Assembly: GCF_946221635.1 (NCBI RefSeq) | Contig: NZ_CAMIHB010000003.1 | Location: 162,218 to 226,217 of the forward strand | Direction of reading: 5' to 3' | DNA: 64,000 nt | Source: an uncultured Rhodoferax sp. | Lineage (GTDB): Bacteria; Pseudomonadota; Gammaproteobacteria; Burkholderiales; Burkholderiaceae_C | In this document: one piece after another, positions 1 to 11,189 of the stretch | How positions within the stretch are numbered: the first letter of the stretch is position 1 | Layout of the letters: each line of letters begins with the position of its first letter | Position numbers and translations under genes: made by a program | Notes under the pieces: model-generated | Databases searched by the model: none | Told to the model about the DNA's origin: nothing | The model's input: only the letters and a program-made list of their open reading frames with translations

Positions 1-2
1 GA

Positions 3-194
3 CGTTTTGCGGAAACTTTTGCCACCGTGGCCAAGGCCAACAAGGCGGCGCTGGTGCCCTTTCTGCTCAAGGGCGTGGCGGATGCGCCCAATGCGGCCCA
101 GCTGTTCCAGGCCGATCGCATTCACCCCAAGGAAGAGGCGCACCCGACCATCCTGGCCACCATGTGGCCCGCGGTGCGCGCGCTGCTGCGCTGA
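3..194 (+). CDS. tesA: Arylesterase / acyl-CoA thioesterase I (TesA-like SGNH hydrolase), C-terminal part
   Basis: Only the last 63 residues are in the window; the gene begins upstream. The fragment reads through a hydrophobic strand (residues VPFLLKGVA) into a DRIHP segment, which matches the D-x-x-H catalytic pair of SGNH-family esterases, followed by the typical AHP-x-I-L-x-x-MWP ending. TesA-type enzymes are periplasmic esterases that cleave acyl-CoA and aryl esters. The serine and oxyanion blocks lie outside the window, so the family call rests on the C-terminal pattern alone. The gene converges on the small minus-strand gene that follows. Confidence 0.75.
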   Translation, partial: RFAETFATVAKANKAALVPFLLKGVADAPNAAQLFQADRIHPKEEAHPTILATMWPAVRALLR

Positions 195-239
195 GTCGCC
201 CCGCGCCGTATCCAAGGGCGAGGCGCGCGGCGCGCGTGA

Positions 240-428
240 TCAATCTGGAGAGTTGCTTGCCTCCGGAGAAACCGGAGCGTCCGGGGTTTCTTCTGGGCTA
301 TCCGGATCGGAGCTGCCCACATCGCCGGCGAGTTTGCGCTCGGCCTTGCTTTTGAGCTTGTCTTCTTTCTTCTTCTTTTTGGCCAGTTCTTTCTGACGCT
401 TTTCGTATCCGTAATTCGGTGTTGCCAA
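240..428 (-). CDS. Small lysine-rich conserved hypothetical protein (62 aa)
   Basis: The N-terminus is MATPNYGYEKRQKELAKKKK, followed by a highly charged helix rich in Lys and Glu. The C-terminal half is acidic and rich in Pro and Ser, and probably disordered. I recall proteins with this NYGYEKRQKEL opening in other beta- and gammaproteobacteria, but no function is known to me. It has no signal peptide or membrane segment, so it is probably cytoplasmic. It lies 9 bases downstream of the DUF2189 membrane gene and may share its transcript. The compositional bias resembles small nucleic-acid-associated proteins, but that is only inference. Confidence 0.7.
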   Translation of the reverse strand: MATPNYGYEKRQKELAKKKKKEDKLKSKAERKLAGDVGSSDPDSPEETPDAPVSPEASNSPD

Positions 429-437
429 AGTGTGCTT

Positions 438-1250
438 TCAATGTGGGACGATTACTGTACCACTGTCGGGCCATTGCACCGCTGCGCGGTAGGCGTGCCA
501 GCTGGCATGCCCCAGCCAAGGCCCGATGACCAGCAGCCCCAGATTCCATGGCAGCCACATGGCCAGCACCACCAAAACCGTGATCAGTGCCCCCCAAAGC
601 AGCATGACTGCCGTGTTGTGGAAAACCACCTCCAGGCTGGTGATGGCCGCCGAGATGGCATCCGTATCCCGATCCAGGATCATGGGGATGGAGACCACCG
701 CGGTCGCAAATACCAGGATTGCAAAAGTCCCGCCCACCGCTGCATAGGCCACCACAAACTCCCAGTTCTCGGGGTTGAAGATGGCCTGCACCACCCCCGT
801 GGTGGACGGCATCCCCGTGTTGAAGAACACGGCAAACACCACCAGGGAGGCCCGCCCCCACAACAGCTCCAACACGATCAGCACCAGAACCAGAAGCCCC
901 ATGCTGCCCAGATGGCGGTCCCAGCAGGTCAGGGAGGCGGCCAGCTCCGGCCTTTGGCCCAGCTCGCGCCGGCGGCTCACCTCATACAGACCCATGGCCA
1001 GGAATGGCCCCAGCAGCAGGCAGCCCGAGGCGATGGACATGGTGTATTCCGGGCTGGCGCGGAAGACCGCCGCCAGCACCACGGCCATGAGCCAGAAAGC
1101 CACCCCATAGAAGGCCGCGATGCCAGGGGAGGCGCGCATATCCACGGCTCCCTTGCGCAGCCACTGCAGGGGCTGCAACAGGCCCAGCGAGGCAATGGTC
1201 TTGGTTGGTGCCGACGAGGGCGGAGGAACGTAGGGGGCGTACTCAGACAT
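438..1250 (-). CDS. DUF2189-type integral membrane protein
   Basis: A 270-residue protein with about six predicted membrane helices (roughly residues 47-63, 70-90, 115-132, 167-190, 213-233 and 237-255) and a Pro-rich cytoplasmic N-terminus (MSEYAPYVPPP). The WLRKGAVDM segment before the first helix and the GPWLGHASWHAYR motif near the end are typical of DUF2189 proteins. The function of this family is not established. I chose the internal ATG giving MSEYAPYV over one 27 bases further upstream because the extra residues (MRCPARLWG) look non-coding. The reading frame is intact. Confidence 0.8.
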   Translation of the reverse strand: MSEYAPYVPPPSSAPTKTIASLGLLQPLQWLRKGAVDMRASPGIAAFYGVAFWLMAVVLAAVFRASPEYTMSIASGCLLLGPFLAMGLYEVSRRRELGQRPELAASLTCWDRHLGSMGLLVLVLIVLELLWGRASLVVFAVFFNTGMPSTTGVVQAIFNPENWEFVVAYAAVGGTFAILVFATAVVSIPMILDRDTDAISAAITSLEVVFHNTAVMLLWGALITVLVVLAMWLPWNLGLLVIGPWLGHASWHAYRAAVQWPDSGTVIVPH

Positions 1251-1337
1251 ACCCCACAGCCTAGCGGGACACCGCACCCATGCCTACTGCGGAAAACACG
1301 CAGACCGCAAGCCGGCCCGCGGTGGTCGGAGCGCGGA

Positions 1338-2555
1338 TCAGGGCGCCGTGGCGTACAAGGCCTCGATGGCCTGGGCGATGTCGGCATTGAGGTCGGCCAC
1401 GTCTTCCAGCCCCACCGAGAAGCGCACCAGCGTGCCCGGCAAAAGATGGGCGGGCCAGCCCGTGCGCATGGTTTCCAGCTCGTAGGGAACGACCAGGCTG
1501 ATGGGGCCGCCCCAGCTGTAGCCGATATGGAAGAGCTTGAGCGCGTCGCAGAAGGCATCGACCTGGGCCTGGCTGAAACGCTTGTCCAGAATCACGCTGA
1601 ATAGCCCTGCCGCCCTGCCCTCGGCGTCGCCGCACAGGGCCTTCCAGTGCACGTGGCCGGGCGATTCGGGCAGCGCCGGGTGCAGCACCTGGACAAACTC
1701 CGGCTGGGTCTGCGCCCAGGTCGCCAGCGCGCGGGCGCTGGTGTCATGGGCGCGGTAGCGCAGTGCCATGCTGGGCAGGGAGCGCAGAATCTGCTCCACA
1801 TCGTTCATGCCCACACCAATGCCGAAGCGCATGTGGGTGAGCTTGAGCTTGAGGTGCAGGGCCGCGTCCCGCGTCACCACACTGCCCATGAGCACATCAC
1901 CGCCGCCGCTGGGGTATTTGGTCAGTGCGTGGGCCGAGACATCCACGCCCAAGGCCGGGCTGGCGCCGGGCACCAGGTCGAACGCATTGAACGCCAGGCC
2001 CGCGCCCCAGGTGTTGTCCAGCGCCGTGAGCACCTTGCGGCGCTGGCAGATGCGCACCATCTCCACCAGATTGGGGAACTCCAGCGAGACCGACCCCGCC
2101 GCCTCCAGCCAGACCAGCTTGGTGCGGCTGGAGATCTGGGCCTCCAGGTCCTCGGGGTCCATGGGGTTGTAGTACTGGTGCGTGATGCCCCAGCCCATCA
2201 ACTCGCCTTCGACCAGGGACTTGTTGGGGCCATAGGCGTTGTCGGGCACCAGCACCTCGTCGCCGCTTTTGAGCAGGGACAGCGCGACCAGACCCAGTGC
2301 CGCCAGGCCGCTGGGCACCAGCAGGCATTGCGCGCCGCCCTCCAGCGTGGCCAGGCGCTCTTCCAGCGCATAGCTGGTGGGCGTGCCATGCAGGCCGTAG
2401 GTATAGGCGCTCTTGTCCTTCCACTCGAAGCTGCGCATGGCCGCCACCGAGGGGAAAAACACCGTGGAGGCCTTGAACACGCCGGGCTGCGGCGCCGCAA
2501 AGCCTTCCGGGGGGACGTAGGGGTGGTGGATGAGGCCGGTGGTCGGGTGCGTCAT
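1338..2555 (-). CDS. metC: Cystathionine beta-lyase
   Basis: A 405-residue PLP-dependent enzyme of the Cys/Met metabolism family. It cleaves cystathionine to homocysteine, pyruvate and ammonia in methionine biosynthesis. The YTYGLHGTPT segment near residue 51 and the EGG and VPSGLAAL segments near residues 72-88 are hallmark substrate and cofactor regions. The Schiff-base lysine is K213 in SAHALTKYPSGG. Length is normal for the family. The stop lies just upstream of the DUF2189 gene, and the phosphoribosyltransferase start is only about 10 bases from the MetC start region. Cystathionine gamma-synthase or gamma-lyase cannot be fully excluded by eye, but the sequence reads as the MetC subgroup. 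Confidence 0.9.
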   Translation of the reverse strand: MTHPTTGLIHHPYVPPEGFAAPQPGVFKASTVFFPSVAAMRSFEWKDKSAYTYGLHGTPTSYALEERLATLEGGAQCLLVPSGLAALGLVALSLLKSGDEVLVPDNAYGPNKSLVEGELMGWGITHQYYNPMDPEDLEAQISSRTKLVWLEAAGSVSLEFPNLVEMVRICQRRKVLTALDNTWGAGLAFNAFDLVPGASPALGVDVSAHALTKYPSGGGDVLMGSVVTRDAALHLKLKLTHMRFGIGVGMNDVEQILRSLPSMALRYRAHDTSARALATWAQTQPEFVQVLHPALPESPGHVHWKALCGDAEGRAAGLFSVILDKRFSQAQVDAFCDALKLFHIGYSWGGPISLVVPYELETMRTGWPAHLLPGTLVRFSVGLEDVADLNADIAQAIEALYATAP

Positions 2556-2565
2556 CAGAGCGACC

Positions 2566-3090
2566 TCAAACTGACCATTTTTGGATCAGTTGTTGGGGGC
2601 GCAGGGAGTCATAGCCTTCGAAAGGCTGGTGAATCCAGGGGTTGGTGGGCAGGAATTCGACCGAGTAATCGGGCGTGAAGGTGGAGATGGCTTTGGTCCA
2701 GATTACGGCGCTGCGCAACTCGGTGATGGGCGCGTAGTTGTGCTTGAGCTGGTGAATCACTGCCTTGAGCGTGTGGCCAGAGTCGGCCAGGTCGTCCACC
2801 AGCAGCACGCGGCCGGCAATCTCACCCTTGGGCGTGGTGATGTAACGGGCAATGTCCAGGTTGCCCTGCTGGGTACCAGCCTCGGCGCGGTAGGAACTGG
2901 TGGACATGATGGCCAGGGGCTTGTCGAACACGCGCGAGAGGATGTCACCGGGACGCATGCCGCCACGGGCCAGGCACAGGATGGTGTCGAACTCCCAGCC
3001 CGACTGGAACACCTTGATCGCGAGCTTCTCGATCAGGTTGTGGTACTCGTCATAGCTCACGTAGAGGTGTTTGCCGTCTTCTGTCAACAT
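2566..3090 (-). CDS. Purine (hypoxanthine/xanthine-guanine) phosphoribosyltransferase
   Basis: A 174-residue type I phosphoribosyltransferase, which converts a free purine base plus PRPP to the nucleotide. The PRPP-binding loop is VLLVDDLADSGHTL (residues 95-108), with the two acidic residues typical of the family. An ARGGM pyrophosphate-contact loop lies at residues 41-45. It lies downstream of purA on the same strand, separated by about 75 bases that contain a dispersed repeat, so the pair links purine salvage with de novo AMP synthesis. Base specificity cannot be read from the sequence with certainty. Confidence 0.88.
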   Translation of the reverse strand: MLTEDGKHLYVSYDEYHNLIEKLAIKVFQSGWEFDTILCLARGGMRPGDILSRVFDKPLAIMSTSSYRAEAGTQQGNLDIARYITTPKGEIAGRVLLVDDLADSGHTLKAVIHQLKHNYAPITELRSAVIWTKAISTFTPDYSVEFLPTNPWIHQPFEGYDSLRPQQLIQKWSV

Positions 3091-3093
3091 CTG

Positions 3094-3152
3094 TTTGCTC
3101 CTAAATCAGTAGCTGCTTGCGCAATATTTACGGGGGCTAGAGGGGTATTTGA
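3094..3152 (+). repeat. Dispersed intergenic repeat, copy A
   Basis: One of six related elements of about 60 bases in this window. All share a core AGCTGCTNGCGCA, then roughly 8-10 bases, then a G-rich block ending GGGCTAG and a T-rich tail. This copy has TAGCTGCTTGCGCA followed by GGGGGCTAGAGG. It fills the gap between purA and the purine phosphoribosyltransferase gene. No open frame lies in it. Confidence 0.75.
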
Positions 3153-3166
3153 CTAAAAACCGGCAC

Positions 3167-5703
<2,537 letters not shown>

Positions 5704-5757
5704 GGAATTGGTGGGAGCTGTTAAAACTGCGATTTTACCGGGCTTGGAGCCCGGTTT

Positions 5758-5949
5758 TCAGGGCAGCAGCCACCAAATCGTGAAGAGGCCCACCAGAATG
5801 CTGAGCAGGCCGAAGAAGCGGATCTGCCCATTCTGCAGCTGCAGCAGCTGCTCAAACATGCGCCGCCAGCCCGCTGGCGAGATGAAGGGGAACAACCCTT
5901 CAATCACCAGCACCAGGGCCAGCGCCACCCACAGGGTGTCGGTATTCAA
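5758..5949 (-). CDS. YjeT-like DUF2065 small membrane protein
   Basis: A 63-residue protein with two hydrophobic helices (about residues 6-24 and 44-61) separated by a basic loop (PAGWRRMFEQLLQLQNGQIR). This is the DUF2065/YjeT architecture found downstream of hflC in many proteobacteria. The start codon appears to be TTG, located 3 bases after the hflC stop, which implies translational coupling. Function is unknown; the constant neighbourhood suggests a link to the HflKC membrane complex. Confidence 0.85.
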   Translation of the reverse strand: MNTDTLWVALALVLVIEGLFPFISPAGWRRMFEQLLQLQNGQIRFFGLLSILVGLFTIWWLLP

Positions 5950-5952
5950 GGC

Positions 5953-6855
5953 TTACTTCTTGGCCGGGGCCGTACCGCTGCCACCGTTGCGGAACACCTT
6001 GAAGAATTCGGACGACGAGGGATCCAGCACCATCACATCGCTCTTGTTGGCAAAGCTGGCCTTGTAGGCGTCCAGGCTGCGGTAGAACTGGGCGAACTGC
6101 GGGTCCTTGCCAAACGCGTCTGCGTAGATGCGGGCCGCTTCGGCATCGCCTTCGCCCTTGATCTTCTGGGCATCACGGTAGGCGTTGGCAATGGTGATCT
6201 CGCGCTGGCGGTCGGCATCGGCACGGATCTTTTCTCCCTCGGCAGCGCCCGTAGAACGCAGCTCATTGGCCACGCGCTTGCGCTCGGCTTCCATGCGGCG
6301 GTAAACCGACTCGGTAATGGCCTCCACGTAGTCCACGCGGGTAATGCGTACATCCACCACATCCACGCCCCAGGGCTTGGTGCCGCGCACCTTGTCCAGC
6401 ACCTCCGCCTTCACGTCGGCCATCAGAGCCTCACGTTTGAGCGAGAGCAGCTCTTTGACGGTGCGCTTGTTGATCTCTTCCTGGAAAGCATTGCGCACCA
6501 CGCGGTTGAGCTGGTTGGCACCGGCACCTTCGTTCAGGCCCACGTTGCGGATGTACTCGCTGGGTTCGGTAATGCGCCAGCGCACATACCAGTCAATTAC
6601 CACGCGCTGCTTTTCGGCGGTCAGCATGGGTTCGGCATCGCTGCTGTCCAACGTGAGCAGGCGCTTGTCGATGTAGGTCACATTCTGAAAGGGCGGCGGC
6701 AGCTTGAAGTTCAGGCCGGGCTCGGTGATGACGTCCTTGATCTGCCCCAAGGCGTAAACGACACCAAACTGGCGCTGATCCACCACGAACAGTGTGGAGC
6801 TGGCCAGGGCCAACAGCACCAGCAGCGAGGCAAAAATGATTCCAATGCGGTTCAT
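5953..6855 (-). CDS. hflC: HflC, SPFH/prohibitin-family regulator of FtsH
   Basis: A 300-residue protein with one N-terminal membrane anchor (about residues 5-25), an SPFH/PHB domain (about 25-200) and a C-terminal Ala/Glu-rich coiled coil (ERKRVANELRSTGAAEGEKI, then a helix of AEAARIYADAFG type). HflC and HflK form the large periplasmic-side cage that surrounds FtsH and modulates membrane-protein degradation. It lies 9 bases downstream of hflK, so the two are co-translated. All expected segments are present. Confidence 0.95.
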   Translation of the reverse strand: MNRIGIIFASLLVLLALASSTLFVVDQRQFGVVYALGQIKDVITEPGLNFKLPPPFQNVTYIDKRLLTLDSSDAEPMLTAEKQRVVIDWYVRWRITEPSEYIRNVGLNEGAGANQLNRVVRNAFQEEINKRTVKELLSLKREALMADVKAEVLDKVRGTKPWGVDVVDVRITRVDYVEAITESVYRRMEAERKRVANELRSTGAAEGEKIRADADRQREITIANAYRDAQKIKGEGDAEAARIYADAFGKDPQFAQFYRSLDAYKASFANKSDVMVLDPSSSEFFKVFRNGGSGTAPAKK

Positions 6856-6864
6856 GGTCGGGTC

Positions 6865-8241
6865 CTAGCGGGAGTCGCGTTCGCGGGAGCGGCCGGCATC
6901 ACGGCTGCGCACGTCACTGTTCAGAATGGAATTGGCCGGCGCCGACGGACTGGGGGAGGCCGGTGCCACCGCGTCAGGCACTGCCGGGGCGGCAGCATTC
7001 ATCTGCATGATCTTGTCCAGCGGCAGGTACAGCATGCTGTTGCCCTGGCGAGACTCCACCATGATCTTGGTCACGTTGCCGTAAATCTGTTGCATCGTGT
7101 CCAGGTACATGCGGTCCCGCGTGACCTGGGGCGCCTTCTGGTACTCGGCAAACACCGAACGGAAACGCTGCGCATCCCCCTGGGCCTGGGCCACGACACG
7201 CGCCTTGTAGGCATCAGCCTCTTCCTTCAGGCGCGAGGCAGACCCCACGGCGCGGGGAATCACGTCATTCGCATAGGCCTGGGCTTCGTTCTTGGCGCGT
7301 TCGCGCTCCTGGCCCGCCTTGAGCACATCGTCAAACGAGGCCTGCACCTGCTCAGGCGGGCGCACGCCGCCCTGTTGCAGGTTGATGCCCACGATCTCCA
7401 CGCCGACCTTGTAGCGGTCCAGGATGGTTTGCATGAGGGCGCGCACGCGGGGCGCGATCTGGTCGCGCTCCTCGGACAGGGCGGCGTCCATCTTCATCTT
7501 GCCCAGCACTTCGCGCACCGCCGTTTCGGCCGCTTGCACCACAGCTTCCTTCGGGTTCTTGCTTTCGAACAGGAAGGCACGCGCATCGCTCAGGCGGTAT
7601 TGCACCGCAAACTTGATGTCGAGAATGTTTTCATCCTCGGTCAGCATCGCAGACTCCTTGAGTCCCGTGGCTTTCAGCACCACATCGCGCCCCACGTCCA
7701 CCGACTGGATCTGGCTCACCATGACCAGCTCATGGCGCTCGATAGGGTATGGCAAACGCCAGTTGAAACCCGCATTCACCGTGGACTTGTATTTGCCGAA
7801 CTGGGTAATGACCGCCTGCTGGCCTTCCTGGACGATGAAAAAGCCGGTACCCAACCAGATCAGGGCCAGCACGCCCAGGATCAGGCCGACGCCCACACCC
7901 GCACTTTTCATGTCGGGCTGGTAATTGCCACCCGAGCCACCGCCGTTGCCTGCGCCATTGCGGGATTTGGAAGCACCGAACAGGCCACCCAGCTTGCGGT
8001 TGAAGTCGCGCCAGAGTTCATCCAGATCTGGGGGACCGGACTGGGCTGCACCACGCCGGTCCGGGTGGTTCTGGGGAGCCGCAGGCTTGGGGGATTCATT
8101 GTCTGGCGTCGAGCCCTCAGGACGCTCCGAAGAACTGGAAGACTCCTCTCCCCTGCCCCATCGGGGGTCGTTCAGGTTGAACATTTTGCGCATCCACTGG
8201 GGCCAGGTGACCTTGGGGGGATTCGGCAGGGATAGTTTCAT
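6865..8241 (-). CDS. hflK: HflK, SPFH/prohibitin-family partner of HflC
   Basis: A 458-residue protein. It has a cytoplasmic Pro/Ser/Gly-rich N-terminal region containing FNLNDPRWGRGEE and a Gly/Asn-rich stretch, then one membrane helix (VGLILGVLALIWLGTGFF), an SPFH domain with IVGINLQQGGVRPPE, and a disordered Pro/Ala tail ending in Arg/Asp-rich residues. I chose the ATG giving MKLSLPNPPK because it matches the family start and leaves about 40 bases after the hflX stop; an upstream start would add 13 atypical residues. It partners with HflC around FtsH. Confidence 0.94.
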   Translation of the reverse strand: MKLSLPNPPKVTWPQWMRKMFNLNDPRWGRGEESSSSSERPEGSTPDNESPKPAAPQNHPDRRGAAQSGPPDLDELWRDFNRKLGGLFGASKSRNGAGNGGGSGGNYQPDMKSAGVGVGLILGVLALIWLGTGFFIVQEGQQAVITQFGKYKSTVNAGFNWRLPYPIERHELVMVSQIQSVDVGRDVVLKATGLKESAMLTEDENILDIKFAVQYRLSDARAFLFESKNPKEAVVQAAETAVREVLGKMKMDAALSEERDQIAPRVRALMQTILDRYKVGVEIVGINLQQGGVRPPEQVQASFDDVLKAGQERERAKNEAQAYANDVIPRAVGSASRLKEEADAYKARVVAQAQGDAQRFRSVFAEYQKAPQVTRDRMYLDTMQQIYGNVTKIMVESRQGNSMLYLPLDKIMQMNAAAPAVPDAVAPASPSPSAPANSILNSDVRSRDAGRSRERDSR

Positions 8242-8280
8242 GGTGATGTCTCGCGTACAAGAGCTCGGGATTGTGCCCAA

Positions 8281-9450
8281 TTAGGAACCGGCCCCATGGG
8301 GCTCAGGGGAATACTCTGCCGTTTCCGCGGCGGCCGCCGCACCGGCAGCGGCGGCCAGCTGTTGTCGCAGCAGAGCCATCCCCAAGTTTTCACGTGCACT
8401 GACAAACACCCGTGGGGTTTGCACACCATGCAGATCGTAGCTGTCTTCCAGGCGCACGGGCTGCAGTTCGGGCGGCAAGGCATCCATCTTGTTGAACACC
8501 AGCAGCTGCGGAATCTGGTCGGCACCGATTTCAGCCAACACGGCCTGCACCTGTTCGATCTGTTCGGTGTAATTCGGGTTGGAAGCATCGACCACGTGAA
8601 GCAGCAAATCGGCGTCAATGGCCTCCTGCAGGGTGGCCTGGAACGCATCTACCAATCCGTGCGGCAGATCGCGGATGAAGCCCACCGTGTCGGACAGCGA
8701 CACGGAGCGCTGTGCGTCGCCCAAATAAAGTTGGCGCGTCGTGGTATCCAGGGTCGCAAACAGTTGGTCAGCAGCGTAGGCCCGCGCCTTGACCAAGGCA
8801 TTGAACAGCGTGGACTTGCCCGCATTGGTATAGCCGATCAACGAGATATTGAAGGCATCGCGCCGCTCGCGTTGGCGACGCTGGGTTTGTCGTTGGCGCT
8901 TGACTTTGGAAAGGCGCTCCTTGGTCCGCTTGATCGTTTCATCGATCATGCGACGGTCCAGCTCAATCTGCTTCTCACCCGGGCCACCGCGCACACCAGC
9001 GCCACCGGTCTGGCGCTCCAGGTGCGACCAGCGGCGGACCAGGCGCGTACTCAGATACTGCAAGCGCGCCAATTCCACCTGCAATTTACCTTCGTGGCTG
9101 CGTGCGCGCTGGGCAAAGATCTCCAGGATCAGGTAGGTCCGGTCATTGACCGGCAGCTCCAGGTGCCGCTCCAAATTGCGCTGCTGCCCAGGGCTCAGAC
9201 TCTGGTCAAACAAGATTTCAGTAGCGCCGTGTTGTTGCGCCAGTAGCTTGATTTCGTCGGCTTTGCCCGAGCCCACGAACAGCGCAGCGTCTGGCGCACG
9301 GCGTTTGCAGGTAATGCGCGCAACGGGCGTCAAGCCGGCCGTTTGCGCGAGGAGACCAAGCTCCTCCAGTTCGGCATCGAAATTGGGTACACCCAAGTCC
9401 ACCCCCACCAGAATGGTGGGAGCGATTTTGGGCACAGGTCTGGCAGTCAA
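8281..9450 (-). CDS. hflX: GTPase HflX
   Basis: A 389-residue ribosome-associated GTPase. The N-terminal HflX domain has GSGKADEI and GGAGVRGGPGEKQIE, a glycine-rich linker, followed by a coiled basic helix (KRQRQTQRRQRERR). The G domain has G1 GYTNAGKST (residues 206-214), G3 DTVGF and G4 NKMD. HflX rescues stalled ribosomes and acts in heat stress in other bacteria. The first usable in-frame start is TTG; I found no ATG or GTG in frame between the upstream stop and the conserved ILVGVDLG strand. The order hfq-hflX-hflK-hflC is conserved. Confidence 0.94.
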   Translation of the reverse strand: MTARPVPKIAPTILVGVDLGVPNFDAELEELGLLAQTAGLTPVARITCKRRAPDAALFVGSGKADEIKLLAQQHGATEILFDQSLSPGQQRNLERHLELPVNDRTYLILEIFAQRARSHEGKLQVELARLQYLSTRLVRRWSHLERQTGGAGVRGGPGEKQIELDRRMIDETIKRTKERLSKVKRQRQTQRRQRERRDAFNISLIGYTNAGKSTLFNALVKARAYAADQLFATLDTTTRQLYLGDAQRSVSLSDTVGFIRDLPHGLVDAFQATLQEAIDADLLLHVVDASNPNYTEQIEQVQAVLAEIGADQIPQLLVFNKMDALPPELQPVRLEDSYDLHGVQTPRVFVSARENLGMALLRQQLAAAAGAAAAAETAEYSPEPHGAGS

Positions 9451-9482
9451 ATGGGGCGCGGCGTCTGGCCCGACAGGTGCTG

Positions 9483-9500
9483 GCGGGGCCGCAGCCCCGC
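9483..9500 (-). promoter_or_regulatory. GC-rich hairpin between hfq and hflX
   Basis: A perfect 7-bp inverted repeat (GCGGGGC / GCCCCGC) with a 4-base loop begins a few bases after the hfq stop codon. No T-run follows on the minus strand, so it is not a classic terminator. It could stabilise the hfq 3' end, act as a processing site or attenuate read-through into hflX. The structure is visible; its role is inferred. Confidence 0.45.
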
Positions 9501-9504
9501 ACCA

Positions 9505-9750
9505 TCACGCTGCGGTATTGTCTTCGGAAACGGCCGCCAGATTCACGGCACGCCCAGGGACGATGGTGGAAATGGCATGCTTGTAGACCATCTGCGTCAC
9601 CGTGTTGCGCAGAAGCACCACGTATTGATCAAATGATTCGATTTGGCCTTGGAGTTTGATGCCGTTGACCAGGTAAATGGACACTGGCACGTGTTCCCTG
9701 CGCAGGGCATTGAGGAACGGATCTTGTAGAAGTTGGCCTTTGTTGCTCAC
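9505..9750 (-). CDS. hfq: RNA chaperone Hfq
   Basis: An 81-residue Sm-like protein. The Sm1 region ([20 protein letters not shown], then [16 protein letters not shown]) and the Sm2 motif ([11 protein letters not shown]) are complete. Hfq forms a hexameric ring that pairs small RNAs with mRNAs. The start is GTG ([11 protein letters not shown]); the family normally begins M-x-[13 protein letters not shown], which fixes this start over the ATG 78 bases upstream. The C-terminal tail is short, as is usual in betaproteobacteria. It lies in the der-hfq-hflX-hflK-hflC order. Confidence 0.97.
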   Translation of the reverse strand: MSNKGQLLQDPFLNALRREHVPVSIYLVNGIKLQGQIESFDQYVVLLRNTVTQMVYKHAISTIVPGRAVNLAAVSEDNTAA

Positions 9751-9796
9751 GATATTCTCCGTGTTCAAGTAGTGGTAAGAACCCGACGATACCACA

Positions 9797-9826
9797 GGCT
9801 CCGGCGGCCCCAGGGCCGCCGGAGCC
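9797..9826 (-). terminator. Strong hairpin after der, before hfq
   Basis: A perfect 13-bp inverted repeat (GGCTCCGGCGGCC / GGCCGCCGGAGCC) with a 4-base CCAG loop lies about 10 bases after the der stop. The downstream minus-strand sequence is TGTGGTATCG, a poor U-tract, so this is either an inefficient intrinsic terminator or an mRNA-stabilising structure separating der from hfq. Confidence 0.5.
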
Positions 9827-9836
9827 ACCTTACGGA

Positions 9837-11171
9837 CTATTCCTTGTCGACGTAAGGATTGGTGGAGGACTTCATTTCGATGCGCAGCGGGGTCCCCACC
9901 AGGTTGAATTCCTTGCGGAAACGTCCTTCCAGGAAGCGCTTGTAGGCCTCGGTCACGTGTTCCAGCGAATTGCCATGGATCACGATGATGGGGGGGTTCA
10001 TGCCGCCCTGGTGGGCATAGCGCAGTTTGGGGCGGTAAGCCCCGGTTTTCTTGGGCGTCTGGAACTGCACCGCTTCAAGCAACAGGCGCGTGAGTACCGG
10101 CGTAGGCATCTTGCAGTTGGCTGCGCGGTGCGCTTGCGCAATGGCGTCCCACAGCGGCCCCAGGCCCTGGCGTTTCTGTGCCGAAATCATGTGCAGGGCA
10201 GCAAACTTGAGGAAGCCCAGGCGGGTCTCCAGCGAACGACGCACCAGCTCCCGCTGATAATCATCCACCGCATCCCATTTGTTGATGGCGACCACCACGG
10301 CACGCCCCGATTCCAGGATGTAACCCGCAATATGCGCATCCTGATCGGTGACACCCTGGGTTGCGTCGATCAGCAGAAGCACGACGCTGGCCGACTCGAT
10401 GGCCTGCAAGGTTTTCACAACAGAGAACTTCTCGATCGCCTCGAACACCCGCCCCTTGCGACGCAGGCCGGCGGTATCGATGAGTTCAAAACGCTGACCG
10501 CCGCGCTCGAAGGGCACGGAGATCGCGTCACGCGTAGTGCCCGGCATGTCGAAAGCAACCAGGCGCTCTTCACCCAACCAGGTGTTGATCAGCGTCGACT
10601 TGCCCACGTTGGGGCGGCCAGCCACGGCCAGCTTGATGGCCTGCGGGCCCTCTTCCACCTCGGGCTCGTCGCTGAGCCAGTCCAGGCGACCGAGCGCCAT
10701 GTCTACCAGCGAGCGTATGCCCTGCCCGTGCGCTGCCGAAACAGGAAACACCTCACCCAGGCCCAGCTCGAAAAACTCGCCGAGCTGCGAGCCCTCTTTC
10801 ATGCCTTCGGCTTTGTTGGCTACCACCACGCAGGGCTTGCCCAGCTTGCGCAGGTAGTTGCCAATGTCGTGATCTTGGGCCGAGAGACCGTCGCGCGCAT
10901 CGACTACAAACACCACCACATCGGCCTCAGCCACCGCCTGGCGGGTCTGCTTGGCCATTTCCTTGTAGATGCCGCTGCTCGCGTCCGGCTCAAAGCCGCC
11001 GGTATCGATAACGATGTATTCCTGCTTGCCCTGGCGGCCATTGCCGTAGTGGCGGTCACGCGTGAGGCCGGCAAAATCCGCCACGATGGCGTCGCGGGTC
11101 TTGGTCAGGCGATTGAAGAGCGTGGATTTGCCCACATTGGGCCGCCCTACCAGGGCAATCACGGGTTTCAT
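9837..11171 (-). CDS. der: Ribosome biogenesis GTPase Der (EngA)
   Basis: A 444-residue protein with two tandem GTPase domains. Each carries GRPNVGKST as its P-loop (residues 9-17 and 185-193), with DTGGF / DTAGL switch II motifs and NKAEG / NKWD G4 motifs, and a KH-like C-terminal domain ending in a short charged tail. Der acts in 50S subunit assembly. It lies 18 bases downstream of bamB, an arrangement seen widely in proteobacteria (yfgM-bamB-der). Confidence 0.97.
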   Translation of the reverse strand: MKPVIALVGRPNVGKSTLFNRLTKTRDAIVADFAGLTRDRHYGNGRQGKQEYIVIDTGGFEPDASSGIYKEMAKQTRQAVAEADVVVFVVDARDGLSAQDHDIGNYLRKLGKPCVVVANKAEGMKEGSQLGEFFELGLGEVFPVSAAHGQGIRSLVDMALGRLDWLSDEPEVEEGPQAIKLAVAGRPNVGKSTLINTWLGEERLVAFDMPGTTRDAISVPFERGGQRFELIDTAGLRRKGRVFEAIEKFSVVKTLQAIESASVVLLLIDATQGVTDQDAHIAGYILESGRAVVVAINKWDAVDDYQRELVRRSLETRLGFLKFAALHMISAQKRQGLGPLWDAIAQAHRAANCKMPTPVLTRLLLEAVQFQTPKKTGAYRPKLRYAHQGGMNPPIIVIHGNSLEHVTEAYKRFLEGRFRKEFNLVGTPLRIEMKSSTNPYVDKE

Positions 11172-11189
11172 GCTTCTAAGCCCTCAGCT

